From JAQVPN01 sp036170435 (lineage in GTDB: Bacteria; Patescibacteriota; Gracilibacteria; BD1-5; UBA6164), in NCBI GenBank assembly GCA_036170435.1, contig JAVHPF010000002.1, positions 1 through 23,683 on the forward strand: DNA of 23,683 nucleotides. Direction: 5' to 3'. A program made the translations under genes and the position numbers. Positions 16,251 through 23,683 of the stretch are shown here, piece after piece (within the stretch, counting starts at the first letter, position 1; each line of letters opens with the position of its first letter). The notes under the pieces were generated by a model. It saw only the letters and a list, made by a program, of their open reading frames with translations. It did no database searches and had not been told where the DNA came from.

Positions 16251-18125
16251 ATGGCACAAAAAACTTGTTTTATATATATAAGAAGAAGTTCAGAAAAGAA
16301 CAAAGTAACATCTGTTTCTATGGACAAACAACTCGATGAAGGATTAAAATTAGCACATAATAAAGATTATAAAGTGCTTTCTACTTTTAAGGATAATAAA
16401 TCACGAAAAGTAGAATGACAAAGAGATGATTTTAATAAAATGTTAAAAGAAATAAAAGATAGAAATATAAGAAATATATGAGAAAAAGTTGATCATGTAA
16501 TTATATATATGGCTTCAAGATTAGCTCGTAACACAAAAGAACTCCATTTATTAACAAATTTAATATTAGACTGAAATTTAGATATAATATCAATTAAAGA
16601 AAATGTTGATTGTTCTACTTTAAAATGAAAGAAATATATAATAGACTTGATCAGTGAAGCCGTATTTGAAAATTTAGAAAAATCACTGGAAGCAGTTAGG
16701 AATATGAATGAACAATATAATAGAGGCTATATCCCTAAAATACTTCCTTTGGGATATAAACAGAATTGACGTTGAGATAGTAGACTGTATGAGATAAATA
16801 CTGATTTTAGAATAAGTGAAGCCGTTATAAAAATATTTGAACGGTACTCTACATGAAAATATTCATATAAAAGTATAAGTAATAGACTAAAAACAGAATG
16901 ATATAGTAAATGATTTAAAAAAGGAGTAGAAAAAGAAATAGTATACTTTGATATAAGAAATATAGAAACTATTCTAAAACGTGATTTCTATCGGTGAAAA
17001 GTTGAAGTAACTTATAAAAATGTTATCAATGATAATATAGAATATTTAAAAGATAACAAAAGTGTTAAAATAAAAGGAAAAGATATAATAGTTGATTATA
17101 GTGAAATATTCAATAAATTATGAAATTACACTCCTCTAATATCAAAAAAATTATTTGATAAATGTAAAGATATAAGAGAATGAAAAAAAAGTAATAATTC
17201 TCGAACTAATGATACAATTTTCCCTTATAAGAATATTTTATTTTGTCCTTGTCAACATGATAAAAATATTGATTTTAATAATGATTATAAAAATCTTAGA
17301 TTATTTACAGCAGAGTTAAAAAGGAAAAATACAAAATCTTATAGTTATTATCGTTGTACTCAAAACAATAAAACAAAATGTGACAATATAAATACAAGTT
17401 GAGAAATAATAGAAAAAGTATTATATGAAAAAATCATTTCAAAAATAGTATTTGATGATATAGAATTAGAAATTTTAGAAAAAGTTATAAAAAATGAACT
17501 AAAAGAAAAATGAATTATTGAAGATTCTATAAATACTAAATTAAAGCAAGAATTATGAATATTAAAAAAATATAAAGATAATTTATTAGACCTATATATA
17601 AACTCAAACGAATATGTAAGACCACAAATAGAAGATAAAATGAAAATTGCAGATGAACAAATAAGAGGAATTGAGAATAAACTAATAATACTACCTGATG
17701 TAATTGAAGAAGAAAATCAAAAAATTAAAGAAAGTCTTTATTATGCAAAAGAATTAGCAAAAGAATATCTAAATTTTCCATTATGAAAAAAACAAGCAGT
17801 AATATCATCTATATTTAAGTATGTAATTTTCAATAAAAAGGAATTAATTGATTTCGAATTAAAACCGCTATTTAAAGGGATTTTTAACAGAAAAGTTCTA
17901 ACCTCTAAAAAAAAACTAACAAATTCGAGAACCCCTGAATCGAACTCTAAAAACAAGAAAGAGAAGCCATCTCTGGCTTCTCAATTTGATAATGTAACAT
18001 ATGGCAGCCCCACTGTGAATCGAACACAGCTCGCAGGATTTGGAGTCCTGAATTCTAACCGATGAACTATGGAGCTTCAAAAGAAAAATTTTTGAAATAT
18101 CTTTTATACTTTTTACAAGGCTTAA
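16251..18125 (+). CDS. Large serine recombinase (integrase), integrated form, 624 aa
   Basis: The N-terminal resolvase domain shows the catalytic serine S13 in FIYIRRSSEK, the segment SMDKQLDEGLKLA and the arginine-rich SRLARNTKEL. A recombinase domain follows (YNRGYIPKILPLGYKQNGRG). Next comes a zinc-ribbon-like region (LFCPCQHDKN, later YYRCTQNNKTKC), then a coiled coil (about residues 415-490) and a basic tail. The family integrates and excises DNA by 2-bp staggered cuts at att sites. With UGA as Gly the frame does not stop at the tRNA but runs antisense through all of tRNA-Trp to TAA at 18123. The last 38 codons after the core are therefore host sequence. Residues 1-586 are the element's own, and its original C-terminus appears to be the fragment at 665-790. 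The hairpin at 17961-17982 lies inside the coding region. Confidence 0.85.
17961..17982 (-). terminator. Hairpin terminator for tRNA-Trp inside the recombinase 3' region
   Basis: GAGAAGCCA-TCTC-TGGCTTCTC is a perfect 9-bp stem. On the minus strand it is followed by a T-rich run (TTTCTTGTTTTT), 19 nt after the CCA end of tRNA-Trp. The element thus appears to supply a replacement terminator for the tRNA it invaded. Confidence 0.7.
18001..18008. other. Candidate attR core at the tRNA-Trp 3' end
   Basis: ATGGCAGC covers one base beyond the CCA end, the CCA, the discriminator and the first acceptor bases of tRNA-Trp. It matches 663-670. In the rejoined site, AACAT (17996-18000) and ATGTT (675-679) flank the core as imperfect half-sites. 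Confidence 0.65.
18002..18076 (-). tRNA. tRNA-Trp (CCA anticodon)
   Basis: The minus strand folds as a cloverleaf. Acceptor AGCTCCA pairs with TGGGGCT (one G-T pair), the anticodon arm is CAGGA-CTCCAAA-TCCTG with anticodon CCA, and the T arm is CTGTG-TTCGATT-CACAG. The CCA end is encoded. With anticodon CCA it reads UGG, not UGA, which agrees with UGA being assigned to glycine. It is the integration target of the element, and its 3' end is at the core repeat. Confidence 0.95.
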
Positions 18126-18180
18126 TTCGTATTATACAAAGTATTTCAAAAATTATCTTTTTTTATTTTCCTCTATATTT

Positions 18181-18212
18181 CCCCTCCTTACAAAGGAGGG
18201 GCTAGGGGTGGT
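18181..18212. repeat. REP-like GC-rich palindrome after tsf
   Basis: CCCCTCCTT-ACA-AAGGAGGGG is a perfect 9-bp hairpin followed by CTAGGGGTGGTT. It resembles the tails of the palindromes at 19644-19705 and 22065-22171 (GGGGATGGGTT, TTAGGGATGGGTT). It may also help terminate tsf on the minus strand. The rest of 18126-18180 shows no feature. Confidence 0.6.
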
Positions 18213-18213
18213 T

Positions 18214-18423
18214 TTATATACTATATCTGTAAAAAGCAGTTATTGTATTTTCTCCAATAAAGTCTTTTNNNNNNNNNNNNNNNNNNNNNNNNNNNNNNNN
18301 NNNNNNNNNNNNNNNNNNNNNNNNNNNNNNNNNNNNNNNNNNNNNNNNNNNNNNNNNNNNNNNNNNNNTTATATACTATATCTGTAAAAAGCAGTTATTG
18401 TATTTTCTCCAATAAAGTCTTTT
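18214..18423. other. Assembly gap of 100 N with identical 55-bp flanks
   Basis: Positions 18214-18268 and 18369-18423 are the same 55 bases, separated by exactly 100 N (18269-18368). Both copies contain the tsf stop codon and last codons. A placeholder gap with overlapping contig ends of typical k-mer length suggests that the true sequence simply continues and the gap does not exist. Confidence 0.9.
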
Positions 18424-19154
18424 ACTTTTACATCTGGATTCATAACGAATGCTTGTTCAAGAAGTGATACTTCTGAAGCAAATTTAGACATTTTACCTTC
18501 GATGATTTTTAATAAAACTTCTTCAGGTTTTCCTTCCATTTTTGGATCAGCTTTCATCATTTCTAATTGAATAGCTTTTTCTTTTGCAATTACATCAGCT
18601 GAAATTTCAGAAGCTTTTAAGAAATCTGGATTTGAAGCTGTAACATGCATAGCAACTTGTTTTAGTTTTTCTTCATCAGCAGCTACGTTAGCAACAACTA
18701 GTGCAGCTAATTTACTGTTTGAATGAACGTAAGCACCAAAAGCTACACCAGTCATAATTTTGTAATTTCTTACTTGTAAATTTTCCCCCATTTCTAGAGC
18801 AAAATCTTTGTTTATCATTTCTTGAGCAGCTGCAATAGAGTCTTCTCCATTAGCTTTTAAGAAATTAATAGTAGCATCAAGCATAACTTGGTATCTATCT
18901 GAATTTGCTAAGAAATCAGTTTCACAAGATACAGATACAACATAAGCTTTATCTCCATCAGTAGCTATTTTAATAGCCCCTTCAGTAGTTTCTCTATCAG
19001 CTTTTTTTGCAGCTTTAGCTAAACCTTTTTTTCTAAGTTCATCTATTGCTTTATCAATATCACCATCAGTCAAAGTTAGAGCTTCTTTACACTCCATCAT
19101 TGAAATACCAGTAATATCTCTTAATTCTTTTACTTGTGCAGCAGTAATTGCCAT
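18369..19154 (-). CDS. tsf: Elongation factor Ts
   Basis: EF-Ts exchanges GDP for GTP on EF-Tu during translation. The N-terminus MAITAAQVKELRDITGISMM, with ECKEAL shortly after, is the UBA-like EF-Tu-binding domain, and the motif SVSCETDFLANSDRY (about 73-87) is the family signature. The rest shows the dimerisation and C-terminal modules (VAMHVTASNPDFLKASEI, GKMSKFASEVSLLEQAFVMN). Its 261 aa is within the usual range for the family. The gene has no UGA codons; all glycines are GGN, unlike the neighbouring element. It lies downstream of rpsB, the usual pairing, though here a small membrane protein gene sits between them. Its 3' end adjoins an artefactual assembly gap, but the stop is present in both flanks. 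Confidence 0.97.
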   Translation of the reverse strand: MAITAAQVKELRDITGISMMECKEALTLTDGDIDKAIDELRKKGLAKAAKKADRETTEGAIKIATDGDKAYVVSVSCETDFLANSDRYQVMLDATINFLKANGEDSIAAAQEMINKDFALEMGENLQVRNYKIMTGVAFGAYVHSNSKLAALVVANVAADEEKLKQVAMHVTASNPDFLKASEISADVIAKEKAIQLEMMKADPKMEGKPEEVLLKIIEGKMSKFASEVSLLEQAFVMNPDVKVKDFIGENTITAFYRYSI

Positions 19155-19181
19155 AATAAGTATTTGTTAAAAAGTAAAATA

Positions 19182-19604
19182 TTATTTTTTTATCTTGTCA
19201 AAAAGATATTTATCAAAAAATCACATCATCTCTTTTTCTGAAGGCAATTCTATATATTTAAAATTATAGGCATTGAATGCTAGATAAGCAAAAGCTCAAA
19301 TATATATCAATGTTATAATTCTAGATAGAAAACCAGCTCAGATTACAGAGAAAAATATAACTAGTGAAATAAACAGAGTAAATAAAACAAGTGATTGTTT
19401 AAGATGTTTATCAAGTTTCTCACTTCTCTCTACATCAGTAAAAAGAAGTAAGAAAAATAATGGTGGAATATACGAAATAACATAGTTGAATCTATCTTTA
19501 TTTGTTTCATCTGTATGAGAATCTTCCTTTTTAGGAGTTTCATTAACAGATGTATCTTCCAAAACATCAAACCCATCATTTGATTTAGAATTTGAATTTT
19601 CCAT
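19182..19604 (-). CDS. Small membrane protein (DUF4870/Tic20-like), 140 aa
   Basis: UGA glycines extend the standard-code frame from 88 to 140 residues. A polar N-terminus of about 40 residues (MENSNSKSNDGFDVLEDTSV) leads to VISYIPPLFFLLLF, then DVERSEKLDKHLKQSLVLF, membrane segments (TLFISLVIFFSVIGAGFLSR and ITLIYIGAFAYLAFNAYNF) and a charged tail. The pattern of a YIPxLFFL segment, a charged loop and H-xx-QxLVLF matches small membrane proteins of the DUF4870/Tic20-like type, common in Patescibacteria and of unknown function. It lies between rpsB and tsf on the same strand, 27 nt before tsf, so it is probably in the same transcript. Confidence 0.8.
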
Positions 19605-19643
19605 ATTTTTTTTGTAAAAATATTTAATAATATGAGTAAAATT

Positions 19644-19705
19644 CTTCCCTTTTTATCCGAAGGTGTATCCTTTAGGGTAAGGGAAGTCCCCGAAGGGGGA
19701 TGGGT
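19644..19705. repeat. REP-like palindromes between rpsB and the small membrane protein gene
   Basis: CTTCCCTT (19644-19651) pairs with AAGGGAAG (19679-19686) around an inner imperfect hairpin (TCCGAAGGTGTATCC). A second hairpin, TCCCC-GAAG-GGGGA (19687-19700), follows and ends in TGGGTT. The layout and the tail match the larger element at 22065-22171. It could act as a transcription attenuator after rpsB. Confidence 0.6.
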
Positions 19706-19718
19706 TATTTACTTATAA

Positions 19719-20507
19719 TTAAGCAGCAGCTTCTTCAGTAGGTTTTACATCAGCTTTTTTAACAAAAGTTTTAGCTTTTGGAGCTGAAGTTCTTTCTCCA
19801 TCCATTTTTACAGTAGCAGAAGCTTCTCTTTTAGCACCTTTTACGATACTAGATTTGAAACAATCAGCTAAGTAAGCCATAGCTTTAGTAGAGTTTGTAT
19901 TAGCTAAAGCAAAATCAGAAGCTAAATCAATATCTCAGTTTGTATTGATAATTTGATATGAAGTCAATCCTAAAATTGAAGCTTCTCTTAAAGCTTGAGC
20001 TTCAAAAACACCATCAACTACAAAAACGATTTCAGGAACTCTATTCATTTCTTTTAATCATTTGAATGATTTATCTAATTTTTCAAGTTCAAGCATTTTA
20101 ACAGCTTTTTCTTTTTTAGTTAAAACATCTAATGCTCCAGAACCTAAATCTTCTGATAATTTTATATAAGTAGCAATTCTTTTTTTAATTGTTTTGAAAT
20201 TAGTCAAAAGACCTGGTACCCATTTTTCTGATACGTAGAAAGAACCAGTATCGATAGCTAATTTAACAAAAGCATCTTTTACTTGTAATTTAGTAGCAAC
20301 TATTAAAACTTTTTTTCCTTCTTTAGTAGCAGCAGTTAATGCAGCTTTTAAAGTTTCGATTTTTTCAGCAGTTTTTACTAAGTTTATAACATGAACTCCG
20401 TTAGAAGCACCATATATATATTCTTTTACTTTTGGATTCCGATAGTTTGATTTGTTACCAATATGCATATTAGCTTCAAACATTTCACTTAATGTTTTCT
20501 TTTCCAT
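19719..20507 (-). CDS. rpsB: 30S ribosomal protein S2
   Basis: The protein starts MEKKTLSEMFEANMHIGNKS, a match to the start of S2 (usual form xxLLEAGVHFGHxx). Further family segments are YIYGASNGVHVINLVKTAEK, VLIVATKLQVKDA, WVPGLLTNFKTIKKRI and VPEIVFVVDGVFEAQALREA, followed by ILGLTSYQIINTN. It is 262 aa with an Ala/Lys-rich tail. Two UGA glycines (after SFK and in INTN-G-D) lie in the last third, so the standard code ends it falsely at residue 149. The HIGN instead of HFGH near the start is a small deviation. It lies between rpsA (upstream) and the small membrane protein gene. A possible structured leader precedes it. Confidence 0.96.
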
Positions 20508-20553
20508 TTTATTGTTTTATCCTTAAATTATAAATATTCATTTTATCGTCATC

Positions 20554-20591
20554 TTATACCGTGACCAGGATTTCCCTAGCAGGAAGTATAA
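20554..20591 (-). promoter_or_regulatory. Possible structured leader of rpsB
   Basis: In the 100 nt between rpsA and rpsB, TTATAC and GTATAA (20554-20559 and 20586-20591) pair, and inside them TTCC-TGCTAG-GGAA forms a small hairpin. The segment is richer in G and C than the rest of the spacer. Ribosomal protein leaders that bind their product are common before rpsB in other bacteria, but I cannot match this one to a known motif. Confidence 0.35.
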
Positions 20592-20609
20592 TCGGAATAA
20601 AATCTTTTT

Positions 20610-21848
20610 TTAGTTGATCCCTTCATTAGAAATAGTAATTTCTTCAGCTTTTGGGGCTTCAACTGCAGCTTCTTTTTTTATCGCTGTTTTTTTAGCAGGA
20701 GCTTTTTTTTCTTTTACTTCTGTAGCAGGAGCTTCAGCAGTAGCAGTTTCTTCAGTCTTAGCAGGAGCTTCAACTAAAGCTTTTAATGATAGACCTATTC
20801 TTTTAGTAATAGGATCAAAATTTATGATTTTTGCTTCTACATCTTGACCAACTTTGATGTGTTCTCTAATATCTCTAACAACACCATGTGATATTTCAGA
20901 TAAATGTATAAGACCTTGAATTCCACCTTCTAAATCTAAGAATGCACCAAATTGTGAAATTCTAGATACAGGAGCTTTAATAATGTCATTGATTTTATAT
21001 TTTCTAGCAAGAACTTCCCAAGGATTTTCTTGTAATCTTTTCATAGATAGAGAAATTTTATCAGAATCAAGTCCGATAACTTTAACTTTAACTTTTTGTC
21101 CAACTTTAGCAAATTTTGAAGGATCATTTACATGTCCCCAATCGATTTCAGATACATGAACTAATCATTCTAAACCATCAAAAGTTACGAATAATCAATA
21201 TGTTAATATACCACTTACAACTCATTCTACAGTATCTCCAACTTTTAAAGTTTCAAGAGCTTTCTTTCTTCATTCAGAAATAGCAGCTTTTTCAGAGAAT
21301 ATGATTTTTTTACCCGCTTCGTCTACGTTTATTACTCTTACAGTAAATTCTTTACCAACTAAACCATTTAAATGTTCTAGTATTTTTTCAGGATCAGCTC
21401 CTTCTACTCTAGGATAATGAATAGGAGTTAATTGAGATACTGGGATAAATCATTTTAAACCATCGATATCAACAAGTAATCAACCTTTATTAGCTTCAGT
21501 AGGTCTAACTTTAATAATTTCTTCAGAAGTGAAGTATTTAGTAAGATTAGTAATATTTCTGATTTGATTAGCTCTTTTAAGTGAAAGAATTAATAAACCT
21601 TTTTCTACAGAATCTCCTAAAACCATAACTTCGATATTAGAACCTTCAGTTAAAGCAGCAAGATCTACAGTATTACCAATTTCTTTAGAAACAACAAGCC
21701 CTGTAAATTGATTTGCAACATTTACAAGTATGTTCTTTTTTTCCACCTTAACTACAGTTCAATTAACTATATCTCCAGTTTTTGGATAGTTAATTGCAGG
21801 TGCTTGACTTAATAACTCTTCAAAAAGAGCCATGTCATTAGTTGCCAT
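20610..21848 (-). CDS. rpsA: 30S ribosomal protein S1 (four S1 domains)
   Basis: It binds mRNA on the small subunit. Four S1 domains can be followed: from about residue 18 (GDIVNGTVVKVEKKNILVNV), from about 100 (divergent, LLVDIDGLKGFIPVSQL), from about 195 (VGDTVEGVVSGILTYGLFVT then GLVHVSEIDWGH) and from about 280 (INDIIKAPVSRISQFGAFLD then GLIHLSEISHG). An Ala/Glu/Lys-rich tail of about 50 residues (KAPAKKTAIKKEA) follows. At 412 aa it is shorter than the six-domain E. coli protein but normal for many Gram-positive and CPR forms. Seven or so UGA glycines break it into three pieces under the standard code. The start at 21848 gives MATNDMALFEELLSQ; ATG at 21833 is an alternative. No Shine-Dalgarno sequence is seen. 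Confidence 0.95.
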
Positions 21849-21924
21849 AAGCAATTAAAAAATTAAAAAATAAATAAATTTTTGCGAACTTTTAGTGTAA
21901 ATCACTATAGTAGTCACAAAAAAA

Positions 21925-22002
21925 TGGGGTGCTCGAAGGGGTTCGAACCCTCGACCTCCAGAGTCACAATCTGGCATTCTAACCAACTGAACTACGAGCA
22001 CC
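21925..22002 (-). tRNA. tRNA-His (GTG anticodon)
   Basis: The minus-strand cloverleaf has acceptor GTGCTCG/CGAGCAC, the extra 5' G (G-1) facing discriminator C that is typical of tRNA-His, anticodon arm CCAGA-TTGTGAC-TCTGG with anticodon GTG, and T arm GAGGG-TTCGAAC-CCCTT (one mismatch). CCA is encoded. It lies upstream of rpsA on the same strand. The stretch 21849-21924 between them is AT-rich with only a 5-bp hairpin (21893-21907). Confidence 0.95.
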
Positions 22003-22064
22003 ATACAAAATTAGCGAGGAGATTATATGGATAAGCCGATAAAAGTCAAAAAATAAATTTTAAA

Positions 22065-22171
22065 TTAACCCATCCGTCCTACGGACACCTTCCCTTAAGT
22101 CTAATGGAAGGAAAAGCTAAATTAAAAATCCCCTTCCCTTAGACTTAAGGGAAGGGTTAGGGATGGGTTAA
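22065..22171. repeat. 107-bp nested palindromic repeat (REP/MITE-like)
   Basis: Outer arms TTAACCCATCC (22065-22075) and GGATGGGTTAA (22161-22171) enclose 17-bp perfect arms (22088-22104 and 22139-22155, core CCCTTAAGTCTAA). Inner hairpins GTCC-TAC-GGAC (22076-22086) and CCCTTCCCTTA-GACT-TAAGGGAAGGG (22131-22156) are also present. Shorter relatives lie at 18181 and 19644. It contains no ORF and may terminate the metallopeptidase transcript on the minus strand. Confidence 0.8.
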
Positions 22172-22178
22172 TTATTTT

Positions 22179-23683
22179 CTATTTTTTTGGAACAATTTTT
22201 TCATAAATAATATTAACATTTTCCATAATATCTTTATCTAATTCCTCCAAAATTTCTGTTTCAACTTCTTTGATATTATCCATAGTATATACATCTTTTA
22301 TAACGAATAACAAATCTTTTGAATATTCTAGAAAATTAGAAAAAGCTTCTTTGTCAGGATTAATTCAAATATTTCCATTTTCTTGCCAAAAAATAAGTCA
22401 GTTTTTAAACATTCAATTCAATGAAAATTTTTCTCTTATAACATATTGAATATATTCTGGGACATCTTTATTCTTTACTTTTCTAGCAGCCTCAACTATC
22501 ATAAATTTAATAAAATTCTCAATCCAAACTTCATCAAAAGATTTTTCTAAGTTTTGTTCATAAATAGAAAGAAGATAAAATAAACTAGCCTTTGTTTCTT
22601 CAAGTTGAGATTCTTTATTTCATTTTATAAATAAGCTATGACCATATTCATGATAGGCAACATGTTCTATAGAATTCTTTTTAAAAGATTCGGAATTTAC
22701 ATCTTTTACTCATAATGCATCAATAAAAGATTTAGCTTTTACAAGAGTTTTTTCTCATAATCTTGCTATAATTGAATATATAAAAGTTCCTCTTTCCTCA
22801 GTTATTTTCGGATGATTTGGAAAACTTTTTCACAAAACACTTGAAAATCAAACATCACCAGATGATAAAATAGGTTCAACCACATAAAATTTTATAGATC
22901 AAATATCATAATCTTCTCCAAAATATTTTTTAGATAAATTTGTTCGTTTTTCTTTATATTCATTAGCTTCTTGTTTCAAAAAAACTTCAAGTTCTAAATC
23001 AACTAATATGTTTTTTTTTCGATAAGTTTCAATAGAGGTATTTAATGATAATTTTGAATTCGAATCTTCCCAAGTATTTATAGCAAAATGTTCAGCTTTT
23101 AACCAATCTTCAAATGGTCTTACTCATGAATTTAAAAATTTAACTAAATTTTTAAAAAAATATTTTCTAAAATCACTGTTTTCAATATTTGCCAAATATT
23201 CTTTTTTTATCATTGTAGGACTAAGTAAATCTTTGTATGGAACAAATTCTCAATCTACAAGTCAAGCATATTTCAAATCCTCTCATCTTTCTGGAATATC
23301 ATTATTTTTTCAAACATGTAAATCTGTTTGCCAAATCAAAAAAAGCTCATTCATATACCCAAAAATATTTGAATCTATAAGGTTATTCAAAGTATTTAAA
23401 TCAGTTTTTGAAAATAATAAATCAAGCTTTCCTAATCTCAAAGCTTCACTTAAATAATAAAAATATATATTATGTTTTTTCAAAATAAGTTCTTCTAATT
23501 TTCTTTCTTTTACTTCATCTCAAATAAGAAAATTCACATCACTTGCAGAAAATGATAATTTGAAATTGTCAGTTTCATCAACTAAAATTCAAGAAAATAA
23601 TTCATCTATTTGTGAATTTATAGCTTCCCTAAAAGAAATAAATTCTTCCAAATTTTTAGGAGATTCTAAATTTCTCAAAAAAT
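22179..23683 (-). CDS. Zinc metallopeptidase-like protein, HEXXH with EExKA (M49-like), C-terminal part
   Basis: The gene is cut by the right window edge; about 500 C-terminal residues are visible. The key site is HVAYHEYGHSLF (HEXXH at 22638-22652), with LEETKASLFYLLSIYEQN 16 residues on, where the Glu would be the third zinc ligand. This HEXXH...EExKA layout recalls dipeptidyl-peptidase III (M49) and related gluzincins, in which the second motif is EE-x-(K/R)-A. The rest is helical, with GDYD-type loops and LVKFLNSGVRPFEDWLKAEH before the site. No membrane segment is visible in the part present. Expected activity is peptide hydrolysis in the cytoplasm; the family assignment is from motif layout only. 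It is upstream of tRNA-His on the same strand, separated by the palindromic repeat. Confidence 0.7.

Larger units (their letters stand above)
663..18008. mobile_element. Integrated element in tRNA-Trp carrying a defence-gene island
   Basis: The proposed limits are the two ATGGCAGC cores, about 17.3 kb apart. A large serine recombinase lies at the right end, directly beside the tRNA-Trp 3' end, and the detached 3' part of the same gene lies at the left end. Between them are a tyrosine recombinase, small membrane proteins and a long run of restriction and defence-type genes. Outside the limits are housekeeping genes (ABC-F, tsf, rpsB, rpsA). Glycine in the cargo is mostly encoded by UGA, whereas the nearby translation genes mostly use GGN. 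No replication or conjugation genes are visible, so it looks like an integrative genomic island that depends on its recombinase for movement. Confidence 0.7.

Noticed and set aside
17900..17960. Possible remnant of a second tRNA (sequence like an antisense T arm, AACCCCTGAATCGAAC)
   Set aside because: The flanking bases do not pair as a T stem and no other tRNA arm is present; it is within the recombinase reading frame.
20614..20847. Plus-strand 77-aa open frame
   Set aside because: It is the antisense of the Ala/Lys-rich tail of rpsA; the composition simply mirrors that low-complexity region.

Overview
This window is from an AT-rich bacterium that reads UGA as glycine (translation table 25), which points to Candidatus Gracilibacteria (BD1-5) or Absconditabacteria (SR1). 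UGA codons occur in frame at invariant glycines: three in one Walker A motif at about 10337-10354, two in an ABC-F Walker A, and one in motif I of an N6-adenine methyltransferase. A standard-code ORF caller breaks most genes here into pieces; the coordinates below are for UGA = Gly.

Layout. 1-651 is host DNA: the 5' part of an ABC-F ATPase gene (minus strand) and a UUCG-loop terminator. 663-18008 is read as one integrated element of about 17.3 kb inserted at the 3' end of a tRNA-Trp gene. Its ends share the 8-bp core ATGGCAGC, which is the CCA end, discriminator and first acceptor bases of the tRNA. From left to right it carries the detached 3' end of its own large serine recombinase gene, a small ORF, a catalytic-domain-only tyrosine recombinase, and three small membrane or exported proteins on the minus strand. 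An operon-like run of defence-type genes follows on the plus strand (4009-15590): a nuclease-methyltransferase fusion with its specificity subunit, a coiled-coil membrane protein, a one-TM protein, a PHP/SMC-like ATPase of the TrlF type, a tiny membrane peptide inside an inverted repeat, and three unknown proteins, one of them membrane-bound. After two terminators come a candidate structured RNA, a 52-aa ORF and the serine recombinase, whose frame runs through the tRNA-Trp gene on the opposite strand.

18002-23683 is host housekeeping DNA, all on the minus strand. It holds tRNA-Trp, tsf (EF-Ts), a small membrane protein, rpsB (S2), rpsA (a four-domain S1), tRNA-His and the C-terminal part of a HEXXH metallopeptidase, with REP-like GC-rich palindromes between genes. 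A run of 100 N at 18269-18368 is flanked by identical 55-bp sequences and is probably an assembly artefact.

Main discovery. Joining the two element ends at the shared core, as in an excised circle, continues the recombinase frame directly into the start-less ORF fragment at 665-790. The attachment site therefore appears to lie inside the recombinase gene. Integration would replace its natural 39-residue C-terminus with a 38-residue tail read from antisense tRNA-Trp and flanking DNA. The cargo looks like a mobile defence island, and the gene set around the TrlF-type ATPase is the best candidate here for an undescribed system.
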